From: Streptomyces sp. NBC_01478
GTDB lineage: Bacteria > Actinomycetota > Actinomycetes > Streptomycetales > Streptomycetaceae
NCBI RefSeq assembly: GCF_036227225.1
Contig: NZ_CP109444.1
Coordinates: 558,001-622,000 of the forward strand
DNA length: 64,000 nucleotides
Direction: 5' to 3'
In this document: piece after piece, positions 34,407 through 41,865 of the stretch
Numbering within the stretch: position 1 is the first letter of the stretch
How the letters are laid out: each line of letters begins with the position of its first letter
Program-made: the position numbers and the translations under genes
The notes under the pieces: model-generated
Seen by the model: only the letters and a program-made list of their open reading frames with translations
The model's database searches: none
What the model was told of the DNA's origin: nothing

Positions 34407-34491
34407 CGCACAGGCCGGTACCGTACGCACTGTTGACCAGGCCGAACGGAAGAGCTTCGTCGATCTCACCCACTGACGGACCGGGCTCGTT

Positions 34492-34983
34492 TCAGGCCGC
34501 GGAGCTTCGCCCGAGTCCTTTGCCGCCGACCGGGGCCAGGACACTGTGCAGTCCGGCGAGCCCGGTGACCAGCGCGAGGCGGTCGTCCAGGGTCATCGCT
34601 TCGATGGCCGAGGTCAGCTTCCCTTCGCGCTCGGCACGGATCTGCTGCAAGTGGCGCCTGCCGGCGGTGGTCAAACGCAGAGTCACCTCACGTCCGCTGT
34701 CGGGGCTGGGCAGGCGCTCGATGAATCCGGCCGCCTGAAGGCGGTCACAGAGACGGCTGACGGAGGGCGGGGCGGCGCGCAGGAGCTCACCGAGCGCCCG
34801 CATGCGGATGCCGTCATTGCGGTCCACGAGATACATCAGGCGCAACTGCGAGGTGGAGACCGAGGTCGTGGTGACGGTGTCGCGCGCGTGCTCCCACAGC
34901 AGGTCGAGCATTTCGACGACATCGCTCGCCGAGGGCATCGCGTCGGGTGCGAGCCGCTGGGTGTCGGAGTCTTGTGGTGGCAT
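34492..34983 (-). CDS. MarR-family transcriptional regulator
   Basis: 163 residues, ATG after GGGGAG. Winged helix: LRLMYLVDRNDGIRMRALGE, recognition helix RAAPPSVSRLCDRLQAAGFI, wing RLPSPDSGREVTLRLTTAGR. Long terminal helices for dimerisation. MarR proteins usually repress a neighbouring gene; the only close genes are the convergent AmaP operon and the downstream STAS operon on the same strand, so the target is unclear. Confidence 0.88.
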   Translation of the reverse strand: MPPQDSDTQRLAPDAMPSASDVVEMLDLLWEHARDTVTTTSVSTSQLRLMYLVDRNDGIRMRALGELLRAAPPSVSRLCDRLQAAGFIERLPSPDSGREVTLRLTTAGRRHLQQIRAEREGKLTSAIEAMTLDDRLALVTGLAGLHSVLAPVGGKGLGRSSAA

Positions 34984-35038
34984 GGGCTCCCCGTCGGCGT
35001 GCCCCGACCTTGTTCCGCGCTGGTGAATACGGTTCGGG

Positions 35039-35470
35039 TCAGGCGCTGCTGTCCGGTCCGGTGAGGCGGGCCGGTATGGCTTCCTCCGTGTCCGCTCGGG
35101 AGTCTCCCGAGCCGGAGGTCTCGCGTGTGGCCCTGTTGGGGAAGGCCGTGAGGTACTCCAAGCTACCCGTGATCGTGAGGAGCCGGTTCAACGCAGGGGT
35201 GCGCTCTTCGAGGTGCAGGAGCACGCCCGCTTCGTCGGTGCGGCGGCGGATCATCAGCAGGGTCGAGAGTCCCATCGAGTCGACACAGCCGAGTCCCGCA
35301 CAGCCCAGGTGCAGGTCACGCAGGTGGGGATGGGCTGCCAGCTTGCGGGTGACGGTCTCGAGGAGGACGTCGGCGTTGTCGTAGTCGAGGTCGCCCTGCA
35401 GATCTATGCGCACCGTGGTCCCGCTGTCGACGGCCGTCAGACGCAGGTGGGTTGAGGGGAGGTTGCTCAC
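35039..35470 (-). CDS. STAS-domain anti-sigma factor antagonist
   Basis: 143 residues, GTG in a 4-bp overlap with the B12 gene. STAS fold: VRIDLQGDLDYDNADVLLET, then LRDLHLGCAGLGCVDSMGLS (the serine in VDSMG is the usual phosphorylation site), then LLMIRRRTDEAG. C-terminal tail of ~25 residues beyond the domain. It should bind an RsbW-type anti-sigma when unphosphorylated. It is made together with its likely phosphatase (36555-38207). Confidence 0.9.
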   Translation of the reverse strand: MSNLPSTHLRLTAVDSGTTVRIDLQGDLDYDNADVLLETVTRKLAAHPHLRDLHLGCAGLGCVDSMGLSTLLMIRRRTDEAGVLLHLEERTPALNRLLTITGSLEYLTAFPNRATRETSGSGDSRADTEEAIPARLTGPDSSA

Positions 35471-36558
35471 GGGTGGTTCCTGGCGGAGGTGGAGGGGACG
35501 GAGGCGGCGACCAGCTTGTCGGTGCCGAGCCGGAGAATCCGGGTTGCCCGGGGGAAGTCCTTGAGTTCGCCCGCCAGGAGGTGCAATGCGGGCGGCAGGC
35601 TGTTGGCGGGCACACCGCGCGCGGTGAGGATGGAGGCGGTCCAGGTGACGAAGTCGGTGAAGAGGTCGACGTCGTCGAGGTAGAGGGCCGTGGCGAGGAA
35701 GTCCACGATGTGCGCCAGATCCTGGGCGGTGTGTTCGCGCTGCAGGTCGCTGTACTGCCGCATCGCGGGGAAAGCCGCCTCCAGACCGTGCAGCACCGAT
35801 CGCACGAGACGCGTGCCCGTGCGCGTGACCATCGTGTACTCCTGGTCGTCCAGGTGCGGCAGGTCGTCGATCGTCTGGTGGCCGCTCTCCGGCCTGGGCA
35901 GCGGGCCGCCCTGGATCTGGTCGGCCGCGGAGCGCGCGTCCGCGCCCCAGGCGTCGGCACCGAGCAGCCGGGCGTAGCGGCCGTCCGGGCCGAAGGCCGT
36001 GCCGCCGACCAGGACGGGCACTCCCACGGCCTGGCACGCGGTGATCGCGGCATGCGCGGTGGGCAGCCTGGTCGCGATGGAGCTGGAGAGCGCGACCAGC
36101 TCGGGTCCGGTGCGATGCAGATGCGCGATGAGGTGCGGGGCGGGGACCTGGGCCCCGAGGTAGTCGACGTGCCAGCCGCGCAGTTTCAGCACCTCGGCCA
36201 GCAGACGGGCGGGCAACGCGTGCCATTCCCCGTCCACGCAGGCCACCGTGATCCGTCCGCGGCCGGCGACCGTGCGCGCGGCCGGGTGGACGGAGAGCGC
36301 GGCCACGGCGCGGTCGTTGATAGCTGTCGCCGCGTGCTCCTGCGCGACGCTCATCCGGTTGGCGGCCCACTCCTCACCGACCCTGGCCTGGACCGGGGCG
36401 ATCATGTCGAGCAGCACGCTCTCCGGAGCCATTCCGTCGTCAACAGCCCGCAGCACAAGTCCGGTTGCCGTGTGTTCGTCCCCGGCGGAGGCTGCTTCCC
36501 ACAGCCGCGTCACCAGACACGTGGTGTCCGAGGTCGTAGCGAAGAGATCGGTGTTCAT
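35467..36558 (-). CDS. B12-binding protein with CarH-type W-x9-EH signature
   Basis: 363 residues. A four-helix cap (~1-95) carries W64 and E74-H75 (EWAANRMSVAQEH), the W-x9-EH motif that packs on adenosylcobalamin in CarH light sensors. The Rossmann B12 domain (~100-210) has DGEWHALPARLLAEVLKLRG, an ExH motif whose histidine is the expected lower ligand, then VDYLGAQVPAPHLI and VPVLVGGTAFGPDG. The last ~140 residues are helical (DFLATALYLDDVDLFTDFV and ARGVPANSLPPALHLL) and recall RsbR-type sensor domains. No DNA-binding domain. Coupled by 4-bp overlaps to a SpoIIE phosphatase and a STAS gene. Confidence 0.85.
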   Translation of the reverse strand: MNTDLFATTSDTTCLVTRLWEAASAGDEHTATGLVLRAVDDGMAPESVLLDMIAPVQARVGEEWAANRMSVAQEHAATAINDRAVAALSVHPAARTVAGRGRITVACVDGEWHALPARLLAEVLKLRGWHVDYLGAQVPAPHLIAHLHRTGPELVALSSSIATRLPTAHAAITACQAVGVPVLVGGTAFGPDGRYARLLGADAWGADARSAADQIQGGPLPRPESGHQTIDDLPHLDDQEYTMVTRTGTRLVRSVLHGLEAAFPAMRQYSDLQREHTAQDLAHIVDFLATALYLDDVDLFTDFVTWTASILTARGVPANSLPPALHLLAGELKDFPRATRILRLGTDKLVAASVPSTSARNHP

Positions 36559-38207
36559 GCGGTGAACCTGCCCCGGGTACGGCCGTTCACCGCGCTGAGA
36601 TGGTGGCTGTGCGGCGCCGAGACCACCACGACGGCCATGTCGTCGTGCTGCCCCCTGCCAACCCATTGCGCGGCGAGCATCTGGATGTGCTCGACGATGC
36701 TCTCGGCGGGCATGCCGGCGCACTCGGCAAGGGCTCGGCGCAGGCGTTCCTCGGTGAACATGGTGTCGCCCAGCGGGCCGCCGCGGGCCTCGGTGATCCC
36801 GTCCGTGTAGAGGACGCAGGTCTCCCCCGGCGCGAGGACAAGGTCGGCGGTCTTGGCGTGGATGTCGGGAATGGCCCCGACCAGAGTGCCCCTGGTGTCG
36901 GCCTCCTCCACCGTGCCGTCGGTGCGGACGATCATCGGGGGCGGGTGACCCGCGCTCGTCACCCTCATCCGCACGGAACGGCCCTCCCGCACGGCGGACG
37001 CCAGGACCATGGTGGCGAACCGCGTGTGGTGGGAGTTCAGCAGAGCCATGTTCAGCAGTCCGAGCATCCGCTGATGGTCGTCGGCGAGGGGAAGCAGGGC
37101 GTGCAGGGTGTTGCGGATCTTCCCGGTCAGCACGGCGGCTTCCAGCCCCTTGCCGCACACGTCTCCCAGCACGACCAAGGACGGGTCGCCCTCCGTGATC
37201 GCCGGGTGGACGTCGTAGAAGTCACCGCCGATCCGCTGGTGGTCCTCCGAGGGACGGTAGCCGCCCGCGAAGTCCACCCCGGACACCTGGTGGAGCGGCG
37301 GCGGGAGCAGCTCGCGCATCAGGACGTCGGCGATGGCGGACTGATCCGCGTACAGCCGTGCCGCCGACATCGCCGCTCCGGCCCGCGCGGCGAACAGCCG
37401 GGCGAAGATCTCCTCTTCCTCGGTGAACGCCGCGCTGCCCGCACGCCGCAGCAGAATCAGCGCTCCGGCCGGTACGCCGTGCCCGGGCAAGGGTGTGATC
37501 ACGATGGAACCGACGGGTCCGAAGTTCTCCGGCACGACCCAGTCCGGCGCCACGGACGGGTCGACCCACCGCGTGGGTACGGGAGGGAAACCCTGCAACG
37601 CCTCTCCGAGACCCGGCACGTCATTCGGATCGACGCCCTGGTGGGACGCGACCGGAATTTCACCGCGCAGGCAGGTCACGAGCGGCAACCGGGTTCCCCG
37701 GAGCGGGGCGACGACGAGCGCCGCGTCGGCGAGGTGTTCCGCCGCCAACTGCGCGGCGACGTCCATGCAACGGTCGAGGTTGAGAGAGGAGAGCAACAGG
37801 TTGGACGCCCTCCCCAGGAACGCGGTCCGCTCACGCTCCACGCGCAGTGCTTCCTGGACCAGGCGGTGATCGGTGGCATCGACCAGCCACCACAGCACCG
37901 TGCCGCCGTCCTGGACCGTGGGGTGCGCCTCGAAGACCCGCTCGTCCACCTCGCCCGACACCGCAAGGGACCGGTCCGTGCCGGCCTGGCGGGGAACACG
38001 CAGCGCGGCGTGCGCCGACGACAGCCACACCGGGACGGAGTCCGCCATCGCGGCCCCGGGCCGCGCCCGGGGCAGGAGCGCCCCGGCTTCCTCGTTGACC
38101 AGGACGAGCGTGCCCTGGAGATCAGCCACCAGGACTGGATAGGGAGCCCTGCTCCACAGGGACCCGCCCGGTGCGTCGATGCCACTGTCTGCGTTGGTGG
38201 GAGTCAC
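36555..38207 (-). CDS. PAS-GAF-SpoIIE (RsbU-like) serine phosphatase
   Basis: 550 residues from GTG 38207 (a TTG three bases earlier is also open). PAS (~15-120): RAPYPVLVADLQGTLVLVNE. GAF (~140-285): ARLFAARAGAAMSAARLYAD. PP2C domain (~300-545): GGYRPSEDHQRIGGDFYDVH, VVLGDVCGKGLEAAVLTGKI and GRGQHDDMAVVVV, with all metal-binding aspartates. Leads a three-gene operon with a B12-binding sensor and a STAS antagonist. It should dephosphorylate the STAS protein and so free a sigma factor. Confidence 0.9.
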   Translation of the reverse strand: MTPTNADSGIDAPGGSLWSRAPYPVLVADLQGTLVLVNEEAGALLPRARPGAAMADSVPVWLSSAHAALRVPRQAGTDRSLAVSGEVDERVFEAHPTVQDGGTVLWWLVDATDHRLVQEALRVERERTAFLGRASNLLLSSLNLDRCMDVAAQLAAEHLADAALVVAPLRGTRLPLVTCLRGEIPVASHQGVDPNDVPGLGEALQGFPPVPTRWVDPSVAPDWVVPENFGPVGSIVITPLPGHGVPAGALILLRRAGSAAFTEEEEIFARLFAARAGAAMSAARLYADQSAIADVLMRELLPPPLHQVSGVDFAGGYRPSEDHQRIGGDFYDVHPAITEGDPSLVVLGDVCGKGLEAAVLTGKIRNTLHALLPLADDHQRMLGLLNMALLNSHHTRFATMVLASAVREGRSVRMRVTSAGHPPPMIVRTDGTVEEADTRGTLVGAIPDIHAKTADLVLAPGETCVLYTDGITEARGGPLGDTMFTEERLRRALAECAGMPAESIVEHIQMLAAQWVGRGQHDDMAVVVVSAPHSHHLSAVNGRTRGRFTA

Positions 38208-38436
38208 CAAATATCGAGGATCCGCTGGGCGAACCCCTCACCTCATACCTTCATAGAAAACGTTGTCGTCCGGCAACCATCCCCCATCCCCTGTCCCATG
38301 GCAACCAGCCCTCTCGGAAATCACCGGCCGTCAGGCCGGGTTGAGGCCGACGACGACCGTGGAGCCCTCGTGGCCCGCGACGCCGGGCGGCAACGGCAGG
38401 GCGCCGGCCGGGTGATCGCGGTTACGATCACTGGTC

Positions 38437-39332
38437 ATGGACTGGCTCGAGCGCACCACGACGCTGAGGCAGTGGACCCGAAACGGAACTCGGGCGCCGC
38501 ACAAGCCGCTTCTTCTCCTGTACGCCCTCGGCCGATTCCAGGAGGACGCCGACAGCGAGCTGCGGTACAGCGCGGTGGAGGAGGACCTGCAACGCCTGCT
38601 GACCGAGTACGGGCCGCCAACAAGACGTCGCCCGCCTACCCTTTCCACCACCTGGTCGGCGACGGCGTATGGGAGGTGCGTACCGACCGTGGTCCCGGCA
38701 GCCCAGGCAGCGGCCTTCGGGAACTCCGGGCTTCGGGTGCCACTGGCCGACTCGCGCCCGACCTCGGACATGCTCTACGGCACGAACCCGAACTGCTGCA
38801 CCGAATAGCGCGATCGCTCCTCGACCTGCACTTCCCTCCCTCGCTCCACAGCGAGCTGTGTGAAGCCGTCGGCCTGGACCTGGAACCGGCCGAAACCCGC
38901 CAACTCCCCACCGCCCGAAGGAAGCGCGACCGGCGGATGCGCGAACTGGTGCTGACCGCCTGCGAGTACCGGTGCGCCTTCTGTGGTTACGACGGCCGTA
39001 TCGGCGCGGTGCCCGTCGGACTGGAAGCCGCGCACGTGCGCTGGTGGGCCTTCGGCGGACCGGACGACGTCGACAACGGACTGTGCCTGTGCTCCCTCCA
39101 CCACAAGCTCTTCGACAAGGGAGTCCTCGGTGTCGACGACAGCCACCGCATCCTGGTCTCACAACGCTTCGTCGGCCACAGCACCGCCGCACGTGAGCAC
39201 GTCGTGGCACTCGCCGGACGCCCGGTCATCGGCCCGCAGTCGGCCGCCGGCCCCGTCGCGGCCGGCCACCGCGCCTGGCACACCAGCCAGGTCTTCCACG
39301 GCGCCCCACGCCTGGCCCCGCCTACTGCCTGA
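38437..39332 (+). pseudogene. PT-DNA-binding HNH restriction endonuclease (ScoMcrA-like), frameshifted
   Basis: The N-terminus reads MDWLERTTTLRQWTRNGTRA, then PHKPLLLLYALGRFQ, and stays in frame to about 38616. The rest is one frame over: TSPAYPFHHLVGDGVWEVRT, then YRCAFCGYDGRIG, then GLEAAHVRWWAFGGPDDVDN, then GLCLCSLHHKLFDKG (HNH nuclease with CxxC). Joined, it matches full-length sulfur-binding-domain/HNH enzymes that cut phosphorothioated DNA, about 298 codons. One base is missing near 38617 (GGGCCGCCAACAAG). Either the gene is dead or a base was miscalled. No dnd genes are nearby. Confidence 0.75.
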
Positions 39333-39714
39333 CCGGCTCACCGCCGAACCCCGCTCTTCCGCGTGCTCCTGCAAAGGCGGCCTTCCGGCCAACGTTCACC
39401 GGCAAGGCTCGGCCGCTCGCCAACCGCCAGGAGGGCCCTCTATGCCTCCGAGCCGTCAGCGCGCCCATCGCGTGCCCTCAAGACCGGTGAACCACGGTCG
39501 ACAGCGGTGCGATCCCGCACTCCCGGGCGCCACACCAGAGCGCATACGCCCGGGTCAGAAACTACCCAGCTCGGCAAGCGCCGGCGCTTCCACACCAACG
39601 GCGTCGGCAGCCGTTTCGGCCACGCCCTGGAACCCGACCTGGCGGAGATCACATCGGCTGCTCTGTACGACGTCTCCCTGCGCCCATACCCGCGAACGCC
39701 CGCCGGACAACGGC
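39333..39714. other. Intergenic stretch with no supported gene
   Basis: Between the HNH nuclease and the sirtuin, which converge here. No terminator of the usual strength was found. An 8-bp inverted repeat CCCGGGCG/CGCCCGGG with a 17-base loop lies near 39523-39556. Open frames look non-coding. Confidence 0.4.
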
Positions 39715-40614
39715 TCAGTCCGTCGGCCCGCCGACCGGGATGCCGAGTCGGTCAGCGACGGTCGTCAGGGCCGCTCCCAGCGGCAGCGCGACCCGGGTGC
39801 GGGCATGCGGGTCGCCCCGGGTGGGGTCCCGGTTGACGATCAGCACCGGCTTGCCCTCCTGCGACGCCTGACGGACGAACCGCAGCCCGGACATCACCGT
39901 CAGCGACGAGCCGAGGACCAGCAGCGCGGTCGACTCGCGGACCAGCCGCCGACAGTGCTCGACGCGCTGCGGCGGAACCGCCTCGCCGAAGAACACCACG
40001 TCCGGTTTGAGGACGCCCCCGCAGTCGGCGCACGGCACGACGCGGAAGTCCCCGACCTGCGCGTCGGTGAGGTCCGCGTCACCGTCCGGGTTGATCCCGG
40101 CGGCGACCGGGTCGAAGCCGGGGTTCTCGGCCTCCAGGCGCCGGGCGAGTTCGCGGCGCGGGCTGATGGCGCGGCAGGAGAGGCACACGACCCGGTCCAG
40201 GCTGCCGTGGAGTTCCACGACGCCCTCGCTGCCGGCGGCCTGGTGCAGGCCGTCGACGTTCTGGGTGATCACGCCCGAGACACGGGCGTCCCGGGCGAAG
40301 GCGGCCACCGCCAGATGTCCCGCGTTGGGGCGGGCCCGCCCGAAGGTGCGCCACCCGAGGTGGCTGCGCGCCCAGTACCGGCGCCGCGCGTGCGCGCTCC
40401 CGGTGAAGTCCTGGTAGGTCATCGGCGTGTGCCGGCTGAGGCTCCCGCCCTCGCCCCGGTAGTCGGGGATGCCCGACTCCGTGGAGAGGCCCGCCCCGCT
40501 GAGCACCAGCACACCGCCGCCGCTCAGCGCGTCGACGACCGGCTCCAGGTCGGTGGTGCCCGGCAGCAGGTCCGCTTCCGCGGGGGTCCAGCTCAGAGTG
40601 GGGCGCATGCGCAT
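39715..40614 (-). CDS. Sir2-family NAD-dependent protein deacylase
   Basis: 299 residues from the ATG of MRMRPTLSWT (another ATG two codons in). Rossmann NAD site: VLVLSGAGLSTESGIPDYRG. Catalytic histidine region: GVITQNVDGLHQAAG and ELHGSLDRVVC. Zinc ligands CLSC and CADC. Late NAD contacts: VVFFGEAVP, LGSSLTVMSGL and IVNRDPTRGD. The spacer between zinc pairs is long. It removes acyl groups from lysines using NAD+. Stands alone. Confidence 0.93.
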   Translation of the reverse strand: MRMRPTLSWTPAEADLLPGTTDLEPVVDALSGGGVLVLSGAGLSTESGIPDYRGEGGSLSRHTPMTYQDFTGSAHARRRYWARSHLGWRTFGRARPNAGHLAVAAFARDARVSGVITQNVDGLHQAAGSEGVVELHGSLDRVVCLSCRAISPRRELARRLEAENPGFDPVAAGINPDGDADLTDAQVGDFRVVPCADCGGVLKPDVVFFGEAVPPQRVEHCRRLVRESTALLVLGSSLTVMSGLRFVRQASQEGKPVLIVNRDPTRGDPHARTRVALPLGAALTTVADRLGIPVGGPTD

Positions 40615-40822
40615 GCCGCCAGGGTACGGAATCGGCGGCGGCTCCCGGCGGGCATGGACGGTTGCAGGGAACGGTCCTCCATCCGACGTGGGCAAACCGG
40701 CGCTCGGCGCACCGGGCGGGCTCGTGGGCGCGCGGGTACCCGCCGCGGTGAGCGCGAGCGCCGTTGCGGGGCGGCCGGCCGCGGACAGCATGTCCTCAGT
40801 ACTGCGAGTGAGGAGACATGTG

Positions 40823-41365
40823 ATGTCCAGCGAGTTCCAGCGGACCAAGCTCCGGGCCATGTTCGAGGCGTTCGACGCGGACGGCAACGGCTATCTGGAG
40901 GAGGCGGACTTCGTGTCCCTGGCGGACCGCTGGAGCCGGCTGCCGCACGTGAGAGAGGGATCGGAACTCGCCGCGCGCGTGGACGGCGTACTGAAGGGCT
41001 GGTGGCAGCACCTGTCGGAGACAGTGGACACCGACCGGGACGGCCGGATCGACATGGACGACCTCCTCGCCATGGTGGACCTGCTGCCGACCATCCCCGA
41101 GGCCGTCACCGCCACCGCCGACACCATCTTCGACGCGGTCGACGAGAACGCCGACGGGCGCATCTCGCGCGGCGAGCACCAGCGCCTCGTCGACACCTGG
41201 CACGGGCGGCCCGTGGAGACCGGCGGTGTCTTCGACCGCCTCGACCAGGACGCCGACGGCTACCTCAGCCGCCCCGAGTTCGCCGCGCTGTGGACCCAGT
41301 TCTGGACCAGCGACGACCCTGCCGAACCCGGCAACCTGATGTGCGGCCCGATCGGCGCCGGGTGA
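40823..41365 (+). CDS. EF-hand calcium-binding protein
   Basis: 180 residues; ATG seven bases after AGGAG. Four EF-hand loops in calerythrin-like spacing: DADGNGYLEEAD, DTDRDGRIDMDD, DENADGRISRGE and DQDADGYLSRPE, each with acidic residues at positions 1, 3, 5 and 12. Cytoplasmic (no signal). Streptomyces have several such proteins acting as calcium buffers or sensors. No operon partner. Confidence 0.93.
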   Translation: MSSEFQRTKLRAMFEAFDADGNGYLEEADFVSLADRWSRLPHVREGSELAARVDGVLKGWWQHLSETVDTDRDGRIDMDDLLAMVDLLPTIPEAVTATADTIFDAVDENADGRISRGEHQRLVDTWHGRPVETGGVFDRLDQDADGYLSRPEFAALWTQFWTSDDPAEPGNLMCGPIGAG

Positions 41366-41771
41366 CGCACCGGCAGCGGCCGTCCAGAGCCGGCCGCGGC
41401 AGGCCGCCTGCCAGACGAGCCGCATACGGGGCGTGGCCCCGGCGCGGGCCATCATCCGCGGCGTTCTCTCCTGATTGCCACCGAGCACACCGGGCAGCGG
41501 CATCCAGGCATACGCCGACGACCCGGCCAACACCGTGTACCGGCTCGTCGTCGGCGCCCACCGCTCCCGCTCCGGCACCGGCGCCGTCCGCACCCGCCGG
41601 CAGCACGCCACCGGAACGGCCCCCACCCCACGGCCCCACACACAGACCGCGCCGCGCGAGCAACCCGACAGACCCCTGCGGACGCCGGTGACCGGACCCG
41701 AAGGCCCGGCCGACACCTCACGCGCCGTCCGGCATCGAAGACGAACCGGTGTGGCTCCCCCGCGCGCGACG
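41366..41771. other. Intergenic stretch with no supported gene
   Basis: Lies between the EF-hand gene and the terminator shared with the discoidin enzyme. One phrase, GIQAYADDPANTVYRLVVGA (plus strand, ~41490-41550), looks protein-like but has no start, end or recognisable family; it may be a relic. Confidence 0.35.
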
Positions 41772-41816
41772 AGCGGGTGCCAAGTCCCCGTCCGGGAGGA
41801 GGACTTGGCACCCGCT
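41772..41816. terminator. Terminator between convergent EF-hand and discoidin genes
   Basis: A perfect 16-bp stem (41772-41787 / 41801-41816) around a 13-base loop, 50 bp past the minus-strand gene's stop. Confidence 0.8.
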
Positions 41817-41865
41817 GTCCTGTCAGTGAGCCGCGTCGGCGGTCAGACCGCCGTCACGGTCGCTG

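Noticed and set aside
36600..38400. Long plus-strand frame running into the HNH endonuclease C-terminus
   Set aside because: Its first 600 residues are antisense to the SpoIIE phosphatase; only the part after ~38616 is real and belongs to the frameshifted endonuclease.
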